Shown here: piece after piece, positions 6,714 through 13,353 of the stretch
How the letters are laid out: each line of letters starts with the position of its first letter
Position numbering within the stretch: position 1 is the first letter of the stretch
Assembly (NCBI GenBank): GCA_910583815.1
Contig: CAJTZB010000048.1
Span: 1 to 15,052 of the forward strand
Direction: 5' to 3'
Source of the DNA: an uncultured Lachnospiraceae bacterium
GTDB taxonomy: Bacteria; Bacillota; Clostridia; Lachnospirales; Lachnospiraceae
Length of the DNA: 15,052 bases
Translations under genes and position numbers: made by a program
The notes under the pieces: model-generated
Databases searched by the model: none
What the model was told of the DNA's origin: nothing
Seen by the model: only the letters and a program-made list of their open reading frames with translations

Positions 6714-7262
6714 TCATAAAATTTTAACCATCTTATATTCATCTCTATAGCTGCCATCATCATATTTCAGAGCGCGAAAGTTTTTCCCGGTTTCCTTGAA
6801 TCCAAAGCGCTCATATAAACTTTTGGCCCTGTGATTCCCATCAACCACCTCTAATTCAACCTGTTCATATTCCATTCTTTTCGCCAGATAAAGGGCATAT
6901 TCCATCATTGCAGAACCGATACCGAGATTCCAATAAGCTTCTTTAAGCGCTATTGCAAAACCGCATCTGTGACAAACACGTCGCAAGTTGCCATGAGATG
7001 TAATCCCACAGTTACCTGCAATAATACCTTCCACCTCTGCCACCATCATGATTTCACGAGGATGATTTCTTTTATTTTTCAAAAGCTGCTCCTCTGCCTC
7101 AACAGTATAAGTAACCTCATCTTCATTTCTAAGGAGAAACGGAGTCTCGGAAGATACCATCCGCAGATATTCCAGCATATCTTCTGCATCTTTTGTTTCC
7201 ACAGGCCGAAGTATGCAGATACGGCCATCCTTTAACTTTATTTTCTTCTCTTCAAATAGCAT
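6714..7262 (-). CDS. GNAT-family N-acetyltransferase
   Basis: A 182-residue single-domain acetyltransferase that would use acetyl-CoA to acetylate an amine on a small molecule or protein. Motif A, the pyrophosphate loop, is at about 108-118 (AYWNLGIGSA, matching R/Q-x-x-G-x-G/A with Asn at the first position). The C-terminal motif B is at about 141-154 (DGNHRAKSLYERFGF), with Asn143 and Tyr150. The N-terminal region resembles RimI/RimL-like or YhhY-like enzymes; the substrate cannot be deduced. The ATG has AAAGGAA about 8 bases upstream. It is the first gene of a likely pair with the DUF6062-like gene. Its upstream region is occupied by a palindromic element, whose outer stem contains a 16-base perfect palindrome 64 bases from the start codon. 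Confidence 0.88.
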   Translation of the reverse strand: MLFEEKKIKLKDGRICILRPVETKDAEDMLEYLRMVSSETPFLLRNEDEVTYTVEAEEQLLKNKRNHPREIMMVAEVEGIIAGNCGITSHGNLRRVCHRCGFAIALKEAYWNLGIGSAMMEYALYLAKRMEYEQVELEVVDGNHRAKSLYERFGFKETGKNFRALKYDDGSYRDEYKMVKIL

Positions 7263-7317
7263 TTTTCTGTTCCTTTCTGGTTTGAGTTTTTCTTTTAGTT
7301 GATTGCGAGACTCGGTT

Positions 7318-7570
7318 GTTTTACAAATTTTACGTAAAATTCAAACATTGCATGCTGATGCTTTGGTTCTGCAAGGACACGTTGATTTTTTTGATTTTGT
7401 TCCGCAGCCTAATTAATCTGCCCATGCGCAAACTCGCAGCAAAGCTGCTCAGACAGTGCGCATGTCGGCAGATAGGCATGCTCACAAAATCTTCAAAATC
7501 TGCCTATTGTCCTTTGCAGAACCAAAATCACAGCACCGCAATTTGCTGAATTATTATGAAATTTCTTAAA
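7318..7570. repeat. Near-palindromic hairpin element, copy 1
   Basis: A roughly 250-base imperfect palindrome. Stem segments from outside in: A/T-rich ends with TTTTA termini; GCTG (7354-7357) with CAGC (7531-7534); TTTGGTTCTGCAA (7362-7374) with TTGCAGAACCAAA (about 7514-7526); GGACA with TGTCC; GATTTTGT (7393-7400) with ACAAAATC (7484-7491); GCCTA (7407-7411) with TAGGC (7473-7477); TCTGCC (7417-7422) with GGCAGA (7467-7472); CATGCGCA (7423-7430) with TGCGCATG (7457-7464); apical GCAGC-AAA-GCTGC (7436-7448). Bases 7345-7541 match copy 2 at about 86% by eye, in inverted orientation. The 77-codon plus-strand frame over it is a by-product of the repeat. No transposase is linked. Outer boundaries are approximate. 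Confidence 0.85.
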
Positions 7571-7707
7571 AGCTATCAGCTTTGTAAACATTTCAACATT
7601 CTACAAAAAATGATTATTCTTCATTTTTCTTACAGCCTCCAATTTTCATCTCTTCCTAAACTCAGCAGGTCAAAGATCCTTAGAAGCAAACAGCACATCA
7701 ATCTTTT
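7571..7707. other. Spacer between the two palindromic elements
   Basis: About 137 A/T-rich bases with no supported gene. It holds a small hairpin partly shared with the end of copy 1 (AAAGCT-ATC-AGCTTT, 7568-7582). On the minus strand there is a 22-codon frame (7630-7698) that I do not consider a gene. Confidence 0.5.
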
Positions 7708-7960
7708 TAGGCAATTATAAAATTTGAAATAAATTCTGGCAACTTGCTATGCTGTGATTTTGGCCTTGCGAAGAGCAATTAGGAAGATTTTGTGAGCATA
7801 CCTATCTGCCGACATACGCACTGTCCTGGCAGCTTTGCTGCGAGTTTGCGTATGGGCAGATTAATCAGGCTGCGGAACAAAATCAAAAAATCGACGTGCT
7901 CTCGCAAGCCAAAACATCAGCATACAATGTCCCGACTTTATACCAAATCTACAGAATACT
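7708..7960. repeat. Near-palindromic hairpin element, copy 2 (inverted relative to copy 1)
   Basis: Same architecture as copy 1. Lower stem GCTGTGATTTTGGCCTTGCG (7751-7770) pairs with the strand at 7897-7921 (TGCTCTCGCAAGCC, then AAAACATCAGC). GATTTTGT (7786-7793) pairs with ACAAAATC (7877-7884), TCTGCC (7805-7810) with GGCAGA (7855-7860), and CATACGCA (7813-7820) with TGCGTATG (7847-7854). The apex is GCAGC-TTT-GCTGC (about 7829-7841). The core is about 92% identical to the reverse complement of copy 1 by eye, with a gap of about 9 bases in the lower stem. Weaker similarity extends into the A/T-rich ends. It lies directly beyond the DUF2225 terminator. The overlapping short plus-strand frames are not genes. 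Confidence 0.85.
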
Positions 7961-7963
7961 TGC

Positions 7964-8009
7964 GAAAAACAAAAGGCGGACACGTTTCTCCATACTAATC
8001 CGTGTCCGC
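7964..8009 (-). terminator. Intrinsic terminator of the DUF2225 gene
   Basis: A 9-bp perfect stem, GCGGACACG (7976-7984) with CGTGTCCGC (8001-8009), is followed on the minus strand by CTTTTGTTTTT. A second copy of the stem arm (TGTCCGCC, 8012-8019) offers an alternative pairing, AAGGCGGACA (7973-7982) with TGTCCGCCTT (8012-8021). It begins 16 bases after the DUF2225 stop. Confidence 0.85.
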
Positions 8010-8025
8010 TCTGTCCGCCTTATTT

Positions 8026-8889
8026 TTACTCTTCTCCTGTTTTCCCTTGCTCTTCCCGAATCGTATCTTTCATTTCACGCGCCCTTGACTTAATACGCTC
8101 GTTTGCTTCTCTGGAAGTAATAATACGTGCAATCATCTGAAGCGCTTCGTTGTATTTGCCAATCTGCCTTGCAAGGTCTGCCGTCAGATAAGTCAGCGTC
8201 ATTTCATCCATGCCGCACATTGGAAAATTTTCTTTGGAAAACGCTTCTACAAAACCGTCATAAGCATTGGCAAGAAGCTCTTTTTCTCTTGTCTGCAGTT
8301 CCTTTATCTTTCCTTCTTTATTTGGTGTATCGTCAGGCAAAGTTTCTGCCTGACCACGGTACAGCCATGCCATCTTTAAACAGGTATATGCCTTTTCGCT
8401 TGCCTTTGCATGCTTTACTACGGTATTTACCAGAGCAAGCTTATGCCTTGTAATTGCTTCTTCATAGCTTAGGATTTCTTTTTCTTCTTTCAGGCCCTTG
8501 AAATTAGCAGAAATATTTTCACGTATCAGCTTTGCCTGCGCCGATGTCATAAAATTAAAGAACCGGCTGAGTGCCGCATAGCCGCACTCCGGGCAGACAA
8601 TTGCATCATATTTTAACGAATCCACGGACTGATACTTTGGACGCAAGTCGGAATCCTGAGCGATTAACTTTACTTTTCCGGTACGCACCAGCTTTGACCT
8701 GAACTCTTTATCGCAGACCGGACAGGTAAAAGACTTTTCAAAAATCAGCTCTGCTTCCTTCGCTTCCGGACTTTCTGCTTTTTCTCTCTCTTTTTGCTCT
8801 GCCTTTTCTTTCTCTTTTTGTTCAAACAGCTCCATTCCGGAAAGGTTATTAAGTCCAAGAGACTCCAACCCAGAAAATAAATTTGACAT
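8026..8889 (-). CDS. DUF2225 family protein with zinc-ribbon motifs
   Basis: A soluble protein of about 287 residues in the DUF2225 family, found widely in Firmicutes; function unknown. From the start used here, the zinc-ribbon pairs are CPVC (C56, C59) and CPEC (C99, C102, in the family signature CPECGYAA). Between them lies DSDLRPKY, also typical. The C-terminal 150 residues are helical and TPR-like (EKAYTCLKMAWLYR, then KYNEALQMIARI). The first 50 residues are an additional, highly charged Lys/Glu low-complexity region before the zinc ribbon. An ATG four codons upstream (8901) is only one base from the AAAGGAG site, so I prefer the ATG at 8889, 13 bases away. It lies downstream of glnS, perhaps partly cotranscribed. 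Confidence 0.87.
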   Translation of the reverse strand: MSNLFSGLESLGLNNLSGMELFEQKEKEKAEQKEREKAESPEAKEAELIFEKSFTCPVCDKEFRSKLVRTGKVKLIAQDSDLRPKYQSVDSLKYDAIVCPECGYAALSRFFNFMTSAQAKLIRENISANFKGLKEEKEILSYEEAITRHKLALVNTVVKHAKASEKAYTCLKMAWLYRGQAETLPDDTPNKEGKIKELQTREKELLANAYDGFVEAFSKENFPMCGMDEMTLTYLTADLARQIGKYNEALQMIARIITSREANERIKSRAREMKDTIREEQGKTGEE

Positions 8890-8979
8890 ATTTACATCCA
8901 TGCTCCTTTCAAAATATGAAGTTCCAACTTAGTGCAAATCCACGGCCGAACATCTTTTACTTTTCTGTTGCTCCGTCGT

Positions 8980-10683
8980 TTACTGCGGCTTGTACGAACT
9001 CTTCATGGAAACAATCCGGTTGAATACCAGATGCTCCGGTACTGAATCCTTATAGTCCACGCAAAAATATCCATGACGCAGGAACTGGAAACTGTCGTAA
9101 GCTTTGGCATCCTTCAGCCCCTGTTCTACAAAGCACTCTGTCAATATTGTCCTGGAATTCGGGTTTAAATTGACGGTTCCGTCTTCATTGTATACGCCCT
9201 TTTCCTCATCCACCAGATTCTCATACAGACGCACTTCACAAGGGACTGCTGTCTTTGCATCTACCCAGTGAATTGTCCCTTTCACTTTCCTGCCTTCAAA
9301 ACCGGAACCGCTCTTTGTCTCCGGGTCATACGTACAGTGAACTGCTGTAACCTCTCCGTTTTCGTCGGTATCAAATCCGGTACAGGTTACAAAATAGGCA
9401 TTCATCAAACGCACTTCATTGCCCGGGAACAGGCGGAAATACTTCTTTGGCGGCTCTATCATAAAGTCGTCCCAATCAATATAAAGTTCCCTGCCAAATG
9501 GAAGCTTTCTCATCCCGAGCGCTTCATTCTCCAGATTGTTTGGGGCATCCAGATACTCTGTCTGTCCTTCCGGATAGTTGTCAATAATCAGTTTTAACGG
9601 ACGCAGCACCGCCATAACACGGTTGCGTTTTAATTTTAAATCTTCACGGATGCAATATTCTAACATCGCATAATCCACGGAACTGTTTGCTTTTGATACC
9701 CCGCAAAGCTCCATAAACAGCTGCAGGGCTTCCGGCGTAAAACCTCTTCTTCTCAAAGCGGCAATTGAGACAAGACGCGGGTCGTCCCACCCATCTACGG
9801 TCCCATCTTCTACCAGACGCTTGATATAGCGCTTGCCTGTAATAACATTCGTCAGATACATCTTTGCAAACTCTATCTGCTTTGGCGGCTGCGGATATTC
9901 AAGCTCCCTCACCACCCAGTCATATAAAGGCCTATGATCCTCAAACTCCAATGTACAGATGGAGTGCGTCACTCCCTCGATAGCGTCCTCAATCGGATGT
10001 GCAAAATCATACATCGGATAAATGCACCACTTGTCACCAGTATTGTGGTGTGCCATTCTTGCTACTCGGTAAATAACAGGGTCGCGCATGTTGATATTTG
10101 GCGACGCCATATCTATTTTAGCGCGAAGCACCTTTGTTCCGTCCTCAAACTCTCCGTTTTTCATTGCTTCAAACAATGCAAGGTTTTCTTCTATGCTTCT
10201 GTCACGGTATGGGCTGTTCTTTCCCGGCTCTGTCAATGTGCCGCGGTACTCGCGGATTTCCTCGCTTGTCAGGTCGCAGACAAATGCCTTTCCTTTTTTG
10301 ATCAGCTTTACTGCTGCTTCATACATCTGGTCAAAGTAGTCTGATGCAAAAAACAGGCAGTCTCCAAAGTCTCCGCCAACCCACTTTACATCTTCCATAA
10401 TAGACTCAACAAACTCTGTTTTTTCTTTTGTCGGATTCGTATCATCAAAACGAAGATGGAATGTTCCGCCGTATTTCTTTGCCAGACCATAATTCAGTAA
10501 GATAGATTTGGCATGCCCGATATGAAGGTATCCGTTCGGTTCAGGAGGAAATCTGGTCACTACTTTTGTACAGTTTCCTTCTGCCAGGTCCTTCTCAATA
10601 ATCAATTCGATAAAGTTTTTTGAGACAACTGTCTTTTCTTCTGCGGCAGCCTCTGTTCCCTTTTCTGCATTTACTTCTTCCAT
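8980..10683 (-). CDS. glnS: Glutaminyl-tRNA synthetase
   Basis: This class I synthetase charges tRNA-Gln with glutamine in the cytoplasm. It has about 567 residues: a catalytic core with the HIGH motif (PNGYLHIGHAKS, His54-His57), GlnRS/GluRS features such as RFDDTNP and YPMYDFAHPIEDA, then DGWDDPRL near 297-304, and a C-terminal anticodon-binding beta-barrel pair. The usual VMSKR form of KMSKS is replaced by NVITGKRYI (279-287), which keeps Gly-Lys-Arg but not Met-Ser. The frame could begin at TTG 10707 or ATG 10695. I use the ATG at 10683, 12 bases after AAAGG; the acidic N-terminal extension (MEEVNAEKGTEAAAEEK) is poorly conserved. A possible promoter lies at 10726-10754 (TTTTCC, 17 bases, TATGAT), with a weak -35. 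Confidence 0.95.
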   Translation of the reverse strand: MEEVNAEKGTEAAAEEKTVVSKNFIELIIEKDLAEGNCTKVVTRFPPEPNGYLHIGHAKSILLNYGLAKKYGGTFHLRFDDTNPTKEKTEFVESIMEDVKWVGGDFGDCLFFASDYFDQMYEAAVKLIKKGKAFVCDLTSEEIREYRGTLTEPGKNSPYRDRSIEENLALFEAMKNGEFEDGTKVLRAKIDMASPNINMRDPVIYRVARMAHHNTGDKWCIYPMYDFAHPIEDAIEGVTHSICTLEFEDHRPLYDWVVRELEYPQPPKQIEFAKMYLTNVITGKRYIKRLVEDGTVDGWDDPRLVSIAALRRRGFTPEALQLFMELCGVSKANSSVDYAMLEYCIREDLKLKRNRVMAVLRPLKLIIDNYPEGQTEYLDAPNNLENEALGMRKLPFGRELYIDWDDFMIEPPKKYFRLFPGNEVRLMNAYFVTCTGFDTDENGEVTAVHCTYDPETKSGSGFEGRKVKGTIHWVDAKTAVPCEVRLYENLVDEEKGVYNEDGTVNLNPNSRTILTECFVEQGLKDAKAYDSFQFLRHGYFCVDYKDSVPEHLVFNRIVSMKSSYKPQ

Positions 10684-10765
10684 GTTTTTTGCCATGCCTT
10701 TCCACAAAATTCAATCGCTCTATTCATCATATCATATTTTTCTGTAAAGGAAAAGCGCTTTTTTC

Positions 10766-11938
10766 TCATTTTCTCTGGCGGTACTCCGCAAGCAGCAAGT
10801 CAACGACCCTGCCATAGCTCTGCGTGCCATCTGCCTGATTATTTGCTTTTAAATAAGAATCATTCAGCTTTTCGCTTGTCTCGGCAATCTTGGTATGTTC
10901 AAACTGCTTCCAATATTCACTGTTTGCCACCAAATCCCGCCGCATGCCGATGCTGTAGTATTTGTCTATTATTTCATAGTATGCTTCCGGATTCCTTCTA
11001 TATAGTGCATTTCCTGTATGTATCAATGCGTGCATCACACCGCTGTAGCGGACGTCCTTAGAATCTGATGCCATGCAGACACGGTAAGAAAGATAATTTG
11101 CTTCGTCCTCACGCATAAACCCCCGCAGATGAGAAAGCTCATGGCACATCGTAGAAGCAATGGAATACGGAGAAATATCAACATTGACATTTGCCTCCAT
11201 CGTCCAGCAGGTGTAAACCCCGGTAATCTGCGTATAGGACATCAATCTGGAAAGCATCACCTGCTTTGGTTTTGGATAATATCCCGCAAAAATATCATAT
11301 TCCTCTGCAAAAGATTCGTATGCCTCTGCTGCCAGTCTGCCAAGCTCCTCTTTTGTCATCGGAAGCTGATAGACTCCATTTTCGTCCTCACTGGTAAGCT
11401 CTTCCCTAAGCGATGCCGCAGCTTTAGCCAGCTCTGTAAACAGCCCTTTGAGTTCTTCTTCTGTGGATTCCTGCACCTCAAGCCCAAGATAGGAAGCAAC
11501 CGGATAGCGGTAGTAGTTGATGCCGCAGCCAATCGCATAAACAAAGAAAATGACGGATATGGTACAGGCCAGATTTAAAATTCCGTTCATGCAGGCAGCA
11601 AATACGGTATTCCTTCCATCCTGTGCTCTCCGAATACGCCTGACAAACAGGACTATGAGTACAAACATCAAAACCGGAGCCAAGAGAATTATCCACTCTG
11701 CCAGAGAAAACGGAAGCCAGCCGGTCAGAAACGAAACACAGATCGAAAATACTTTGTAAATCCGCTTTGCAAATATTTCTTCTGCAAAAAAGGCATTTCT
11801 TTTTGCAATCTCCAACAGCAGTATGCCAAGCGGCACAAGCAAAAGCAGAAGCGTCCGTTTTCTGAGCCAAACCCGCTTTACCGCCTCCTTTGTCTGCATT
11901 CTCTGTTCCCTTCGCTCTTTTCTGATTCTTTCGCTCAT
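10766..11938 (-). CDS. DUF3810-like membrane protein with HExxH zinc-protease motif
   Basis: A 390-residue protein: a basic N-terminus, hydrophobic segments at about 29-45, 63-77, 82-100 and 118-140, then a large extracytoplasmic-type domain. That domain contains HELSH (266-270) followed by RGFMREDEANYLSY, where Glu277 or Glu279 would be the third zinc ligand, as in gluzincin peptidases. This arrangement matches the DUF3810 family of Clostridia and Bacteroidetes. Protease activity is inferred from the motif; the substrate is unknown. The start overlaps the stop of the preceding gene by ATGA, implying translational coupling, and AGGGGA lies about 9 bases upstream. The frame is open 19 codons further up inside the neighbouring gene. 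It is the last gene of the three-gene envelope operon; no convincing terminator follows. Confidence 0.88.
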   Translation of the reverse strand: MSERIRKERREQRMQTKEAVKRVWLRKRTLLLLLVPLGILLLEIAKRNAFFAEEIFAKRIYKVFSICVSFLTGWLPFSLAEWIILLAPVLMFVLIVLFVRRIRRAQDGRNTVFAACMNGILNLACTISVIFFVYAIGCGINYYRYPVASYLGLEVQESTEEELKGLFTELAKAAASLREELTSEDENGVYQLPMTKEELGRLAAEAYESFAEEYDIFAGYYPKPKQVMLSRLMSYTQITGVYTCWTMEANVNVDISPYSIASTMCHELSHLRGFMREDEANYLSYRVCMASDSKDVRYSGVMHALIHTGNALYRRNPEAYYEIIDKYYSIGMRRDLVANSEYWKQFEHTKIAETSEKLNDSYLKANNQADGTQSYGRVVDLLLAEYRQRK

Positions 11939-13338
11939 TTGCTTCCATCCCCTAAATTTATCTGATTTTCTGTATTGTCCTGTTCCGAAAGCCACTCAAA
12001 CACATAGCAGGATGTTCCTGTTATGACAGTCCTCGGCTGGCAATAAAAAATATTTGTACCTGTTATAATATAGTCCGAACACTGCTCTAATTCTTCATCT
12101 ATGCAGTAAACACCTCTTCCATCGTATACCAACATCCTGCCGCCCTCAAATGTCCCTGCTGCATCTGTATACTCGGCAAGAATCGTTCCATCATAGTCAA
12201 GAATATGCGCAAAGTTTCCGTTTCCTGCTATAATATACCTCTCTCCAAACTCAATCCAGGCATAAATCTCTTCCGTCAGAATTTTACTGCCGCAGCAAAC
12301 CGCATAATACAGCTCATTTGAGGTTCCGTTATAATACTCCTCTGCCGTCAGCCTTGTGATTCCATAATATAGTCCGTGGAATTTCCAATAATACTTGGAA
12401 TATTGCTGATATTTTTCAGGAAGCGGTACAATTTCTCTTGTATGGATGTTGTATAAAATTTCTTTCCACTCTGTGGAATAGCCAAGCAGTTCACCACGGT
12501 ATTCCATCAGGTCGGTCCTTAGCCATCCATCACTCATGGCAGAACGCCTCCAGCTGATAAATGCAGTGTCATAATAGCTGCGCTGCGCAATAGGTTCCAA
12601 AAATGCTTCTCTGCCGTAACCATCTGCCGTTATTTTATATACCGCGGTTTCTCCATATTCTCTGACAATCACTGCTGCCGTTCCTGTCTCGTCCGGAAGC
12701 GACGGCACCCCAACATCTTCATAGTAACCCTCGCGTTCAAAAATCAGCTCTTCTGTTGCAGCATTGTAATAATGTGCCCCATAATATTGCTTCTCCGTTA
12801 TCCCAATATCCAAATCGATTCTCATGCCATACCGGTAATAAGAAGTCCTGTTGTATCTGATTCCGTCTTTTGTCGTATGCTCTGTCCCTTTGGAGGCATA
12901 CCGATACAGCTGCTTCCCCTCCGAATCAAACACATAACCGTAGCCGTCTGCTTTCTCCAAACATACCCATGCATCCTCAGCATGAGACATATATTCATAT
13001 TCCGGAGGAACAATCCATTCTCCCTGCTGATTTATTATGCCACATTTTCCGTCTGCGCCATTGGCCTTATACATTCCTTCCCATAGAATGTCGGTAATAC
13101 AATACTGTTCTTTCTGAACCGTGATTTTTTCTCCTGTTTTCCAGTCCTTTACCTCGTAAAAATATACTTCATCCTCCAGTAAAAGACCTGTTTCCTCCAC
13201 TTCGCCGGAATCTTTCTCTTCTTCAGGCAGCTGTCCCTTTTGAAGCAGCAGAATAACCAAGGCGGCAATGCAGAGAATCAAAGAAGCTAGCAGTATCCAA
13301 AATGCTGCAAGTCCTTGTCCTTTTTGGTTTTCTTCCAT
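11935..13338 (-). CDS. Membrane-anchored protein with a WG-like repeat
   Basis: A 467-residue protein with one N-terminal hydrophobic anchor (about residues 10-33), so the rest is probably outside the membrane. Residues 96-117 (DGKCGIINQQGEWIVPPEY) match a WG (KWG) beta-repeat with Cys in place of Trp. A second, weaker unit follows, and the rest is beta-rich and Tyr-rich. It is a paralogue of the lipoprotein encoded just upstream: the two align over most of their length, best near the C-terminus (YAVCCG, MLVYDGRGV, CSDYII). Function unknown; WG repeats are generally regarded as surface or interaction modules. GGGAGG lies 7 bases before the ATG. It starts 15 bases after the lipoprotein stop and overlaps the DUF3810-like gene by 4 bases. 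Confidence 0.85.
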   Translation of the reverse strand: MEENQKGQGLAAFWILLASLILCIAALVILLLQKGQLPEEEKDSGEVEETGLLLEDEVYFYEVKDWKTGEKITVQKEQYCITDILWEGMYKANGADGKCGIINQQGEWIVPPEYEYMSHAEDAWVCLEKADGYGYVFDSEGKQLYRYASKGTEHTTKDGIRYNRTSYYRYGMRIDLDIGITEKQYYGAHYYNAATEELIFEREGYYEDVGVPSLPDETGTAAVIVREYGETAVYKITADGYGREAFLEPIAQRSYYDTAFISWRRSAMSDGWLRTDLMEYRGELLGYSTEWKEILYNIHTREIVPLPEKYQQYSKYYWKFHGLYYGITRLTAEEYYNGTSNELYYAVCCGSKILTEEIYAWIEFGERYIIAGNGNFAHILDYDGTILAEYTDAAGTFEGGRMLVYDGRGVYCIDEELEQCSDYIITGTNIFYCQPRTVITGTSCYVFEWLSEQDNTENQINLGDGSK

Positions 13339-13353
13339 ATGGTGCCTCCCATT

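Noticed and set aside
7630..7698. 22-codon minus-strand frame in the spacer between the two elements
   Set aside because: It has no Shine-Dalgarno site at suitable distance, no recognisable family, and is within chance expectation for its length.
7318..7960. Retron ncRNA or CRISPR array as explanation for the hairpins
   Set aside because: There is no reverse transcriptase or cas gene nearby, only two copies in inverted orientation, and no regular short repeats with unique spacers.
7316..7998. Short plus-strand ORFs (7316-7549, 7792-7998) over the gene desert
   Set aside because: They lie within the palindromic elements, have no ribosome sites, and their products are by-products of the repeat with no recognisable domain.
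10751..10762. Palindrome AAAAGCGCTTTT after the DUF3810-like gene as a terminator
   Set aside because: It is a 12-base symmetric sequence with no loop and no proper T-run on the minus strand; it may only be part of the glnS promoter region.
11478..11948. 156-codon minus-strand ORF overlapping the DUF3810-like gene in another frame
   Set aside because: The DUF3810-like frame has the HELSH motif, membrane segments and an ATGA-coupled start; the alternative frame has no recognisable features.
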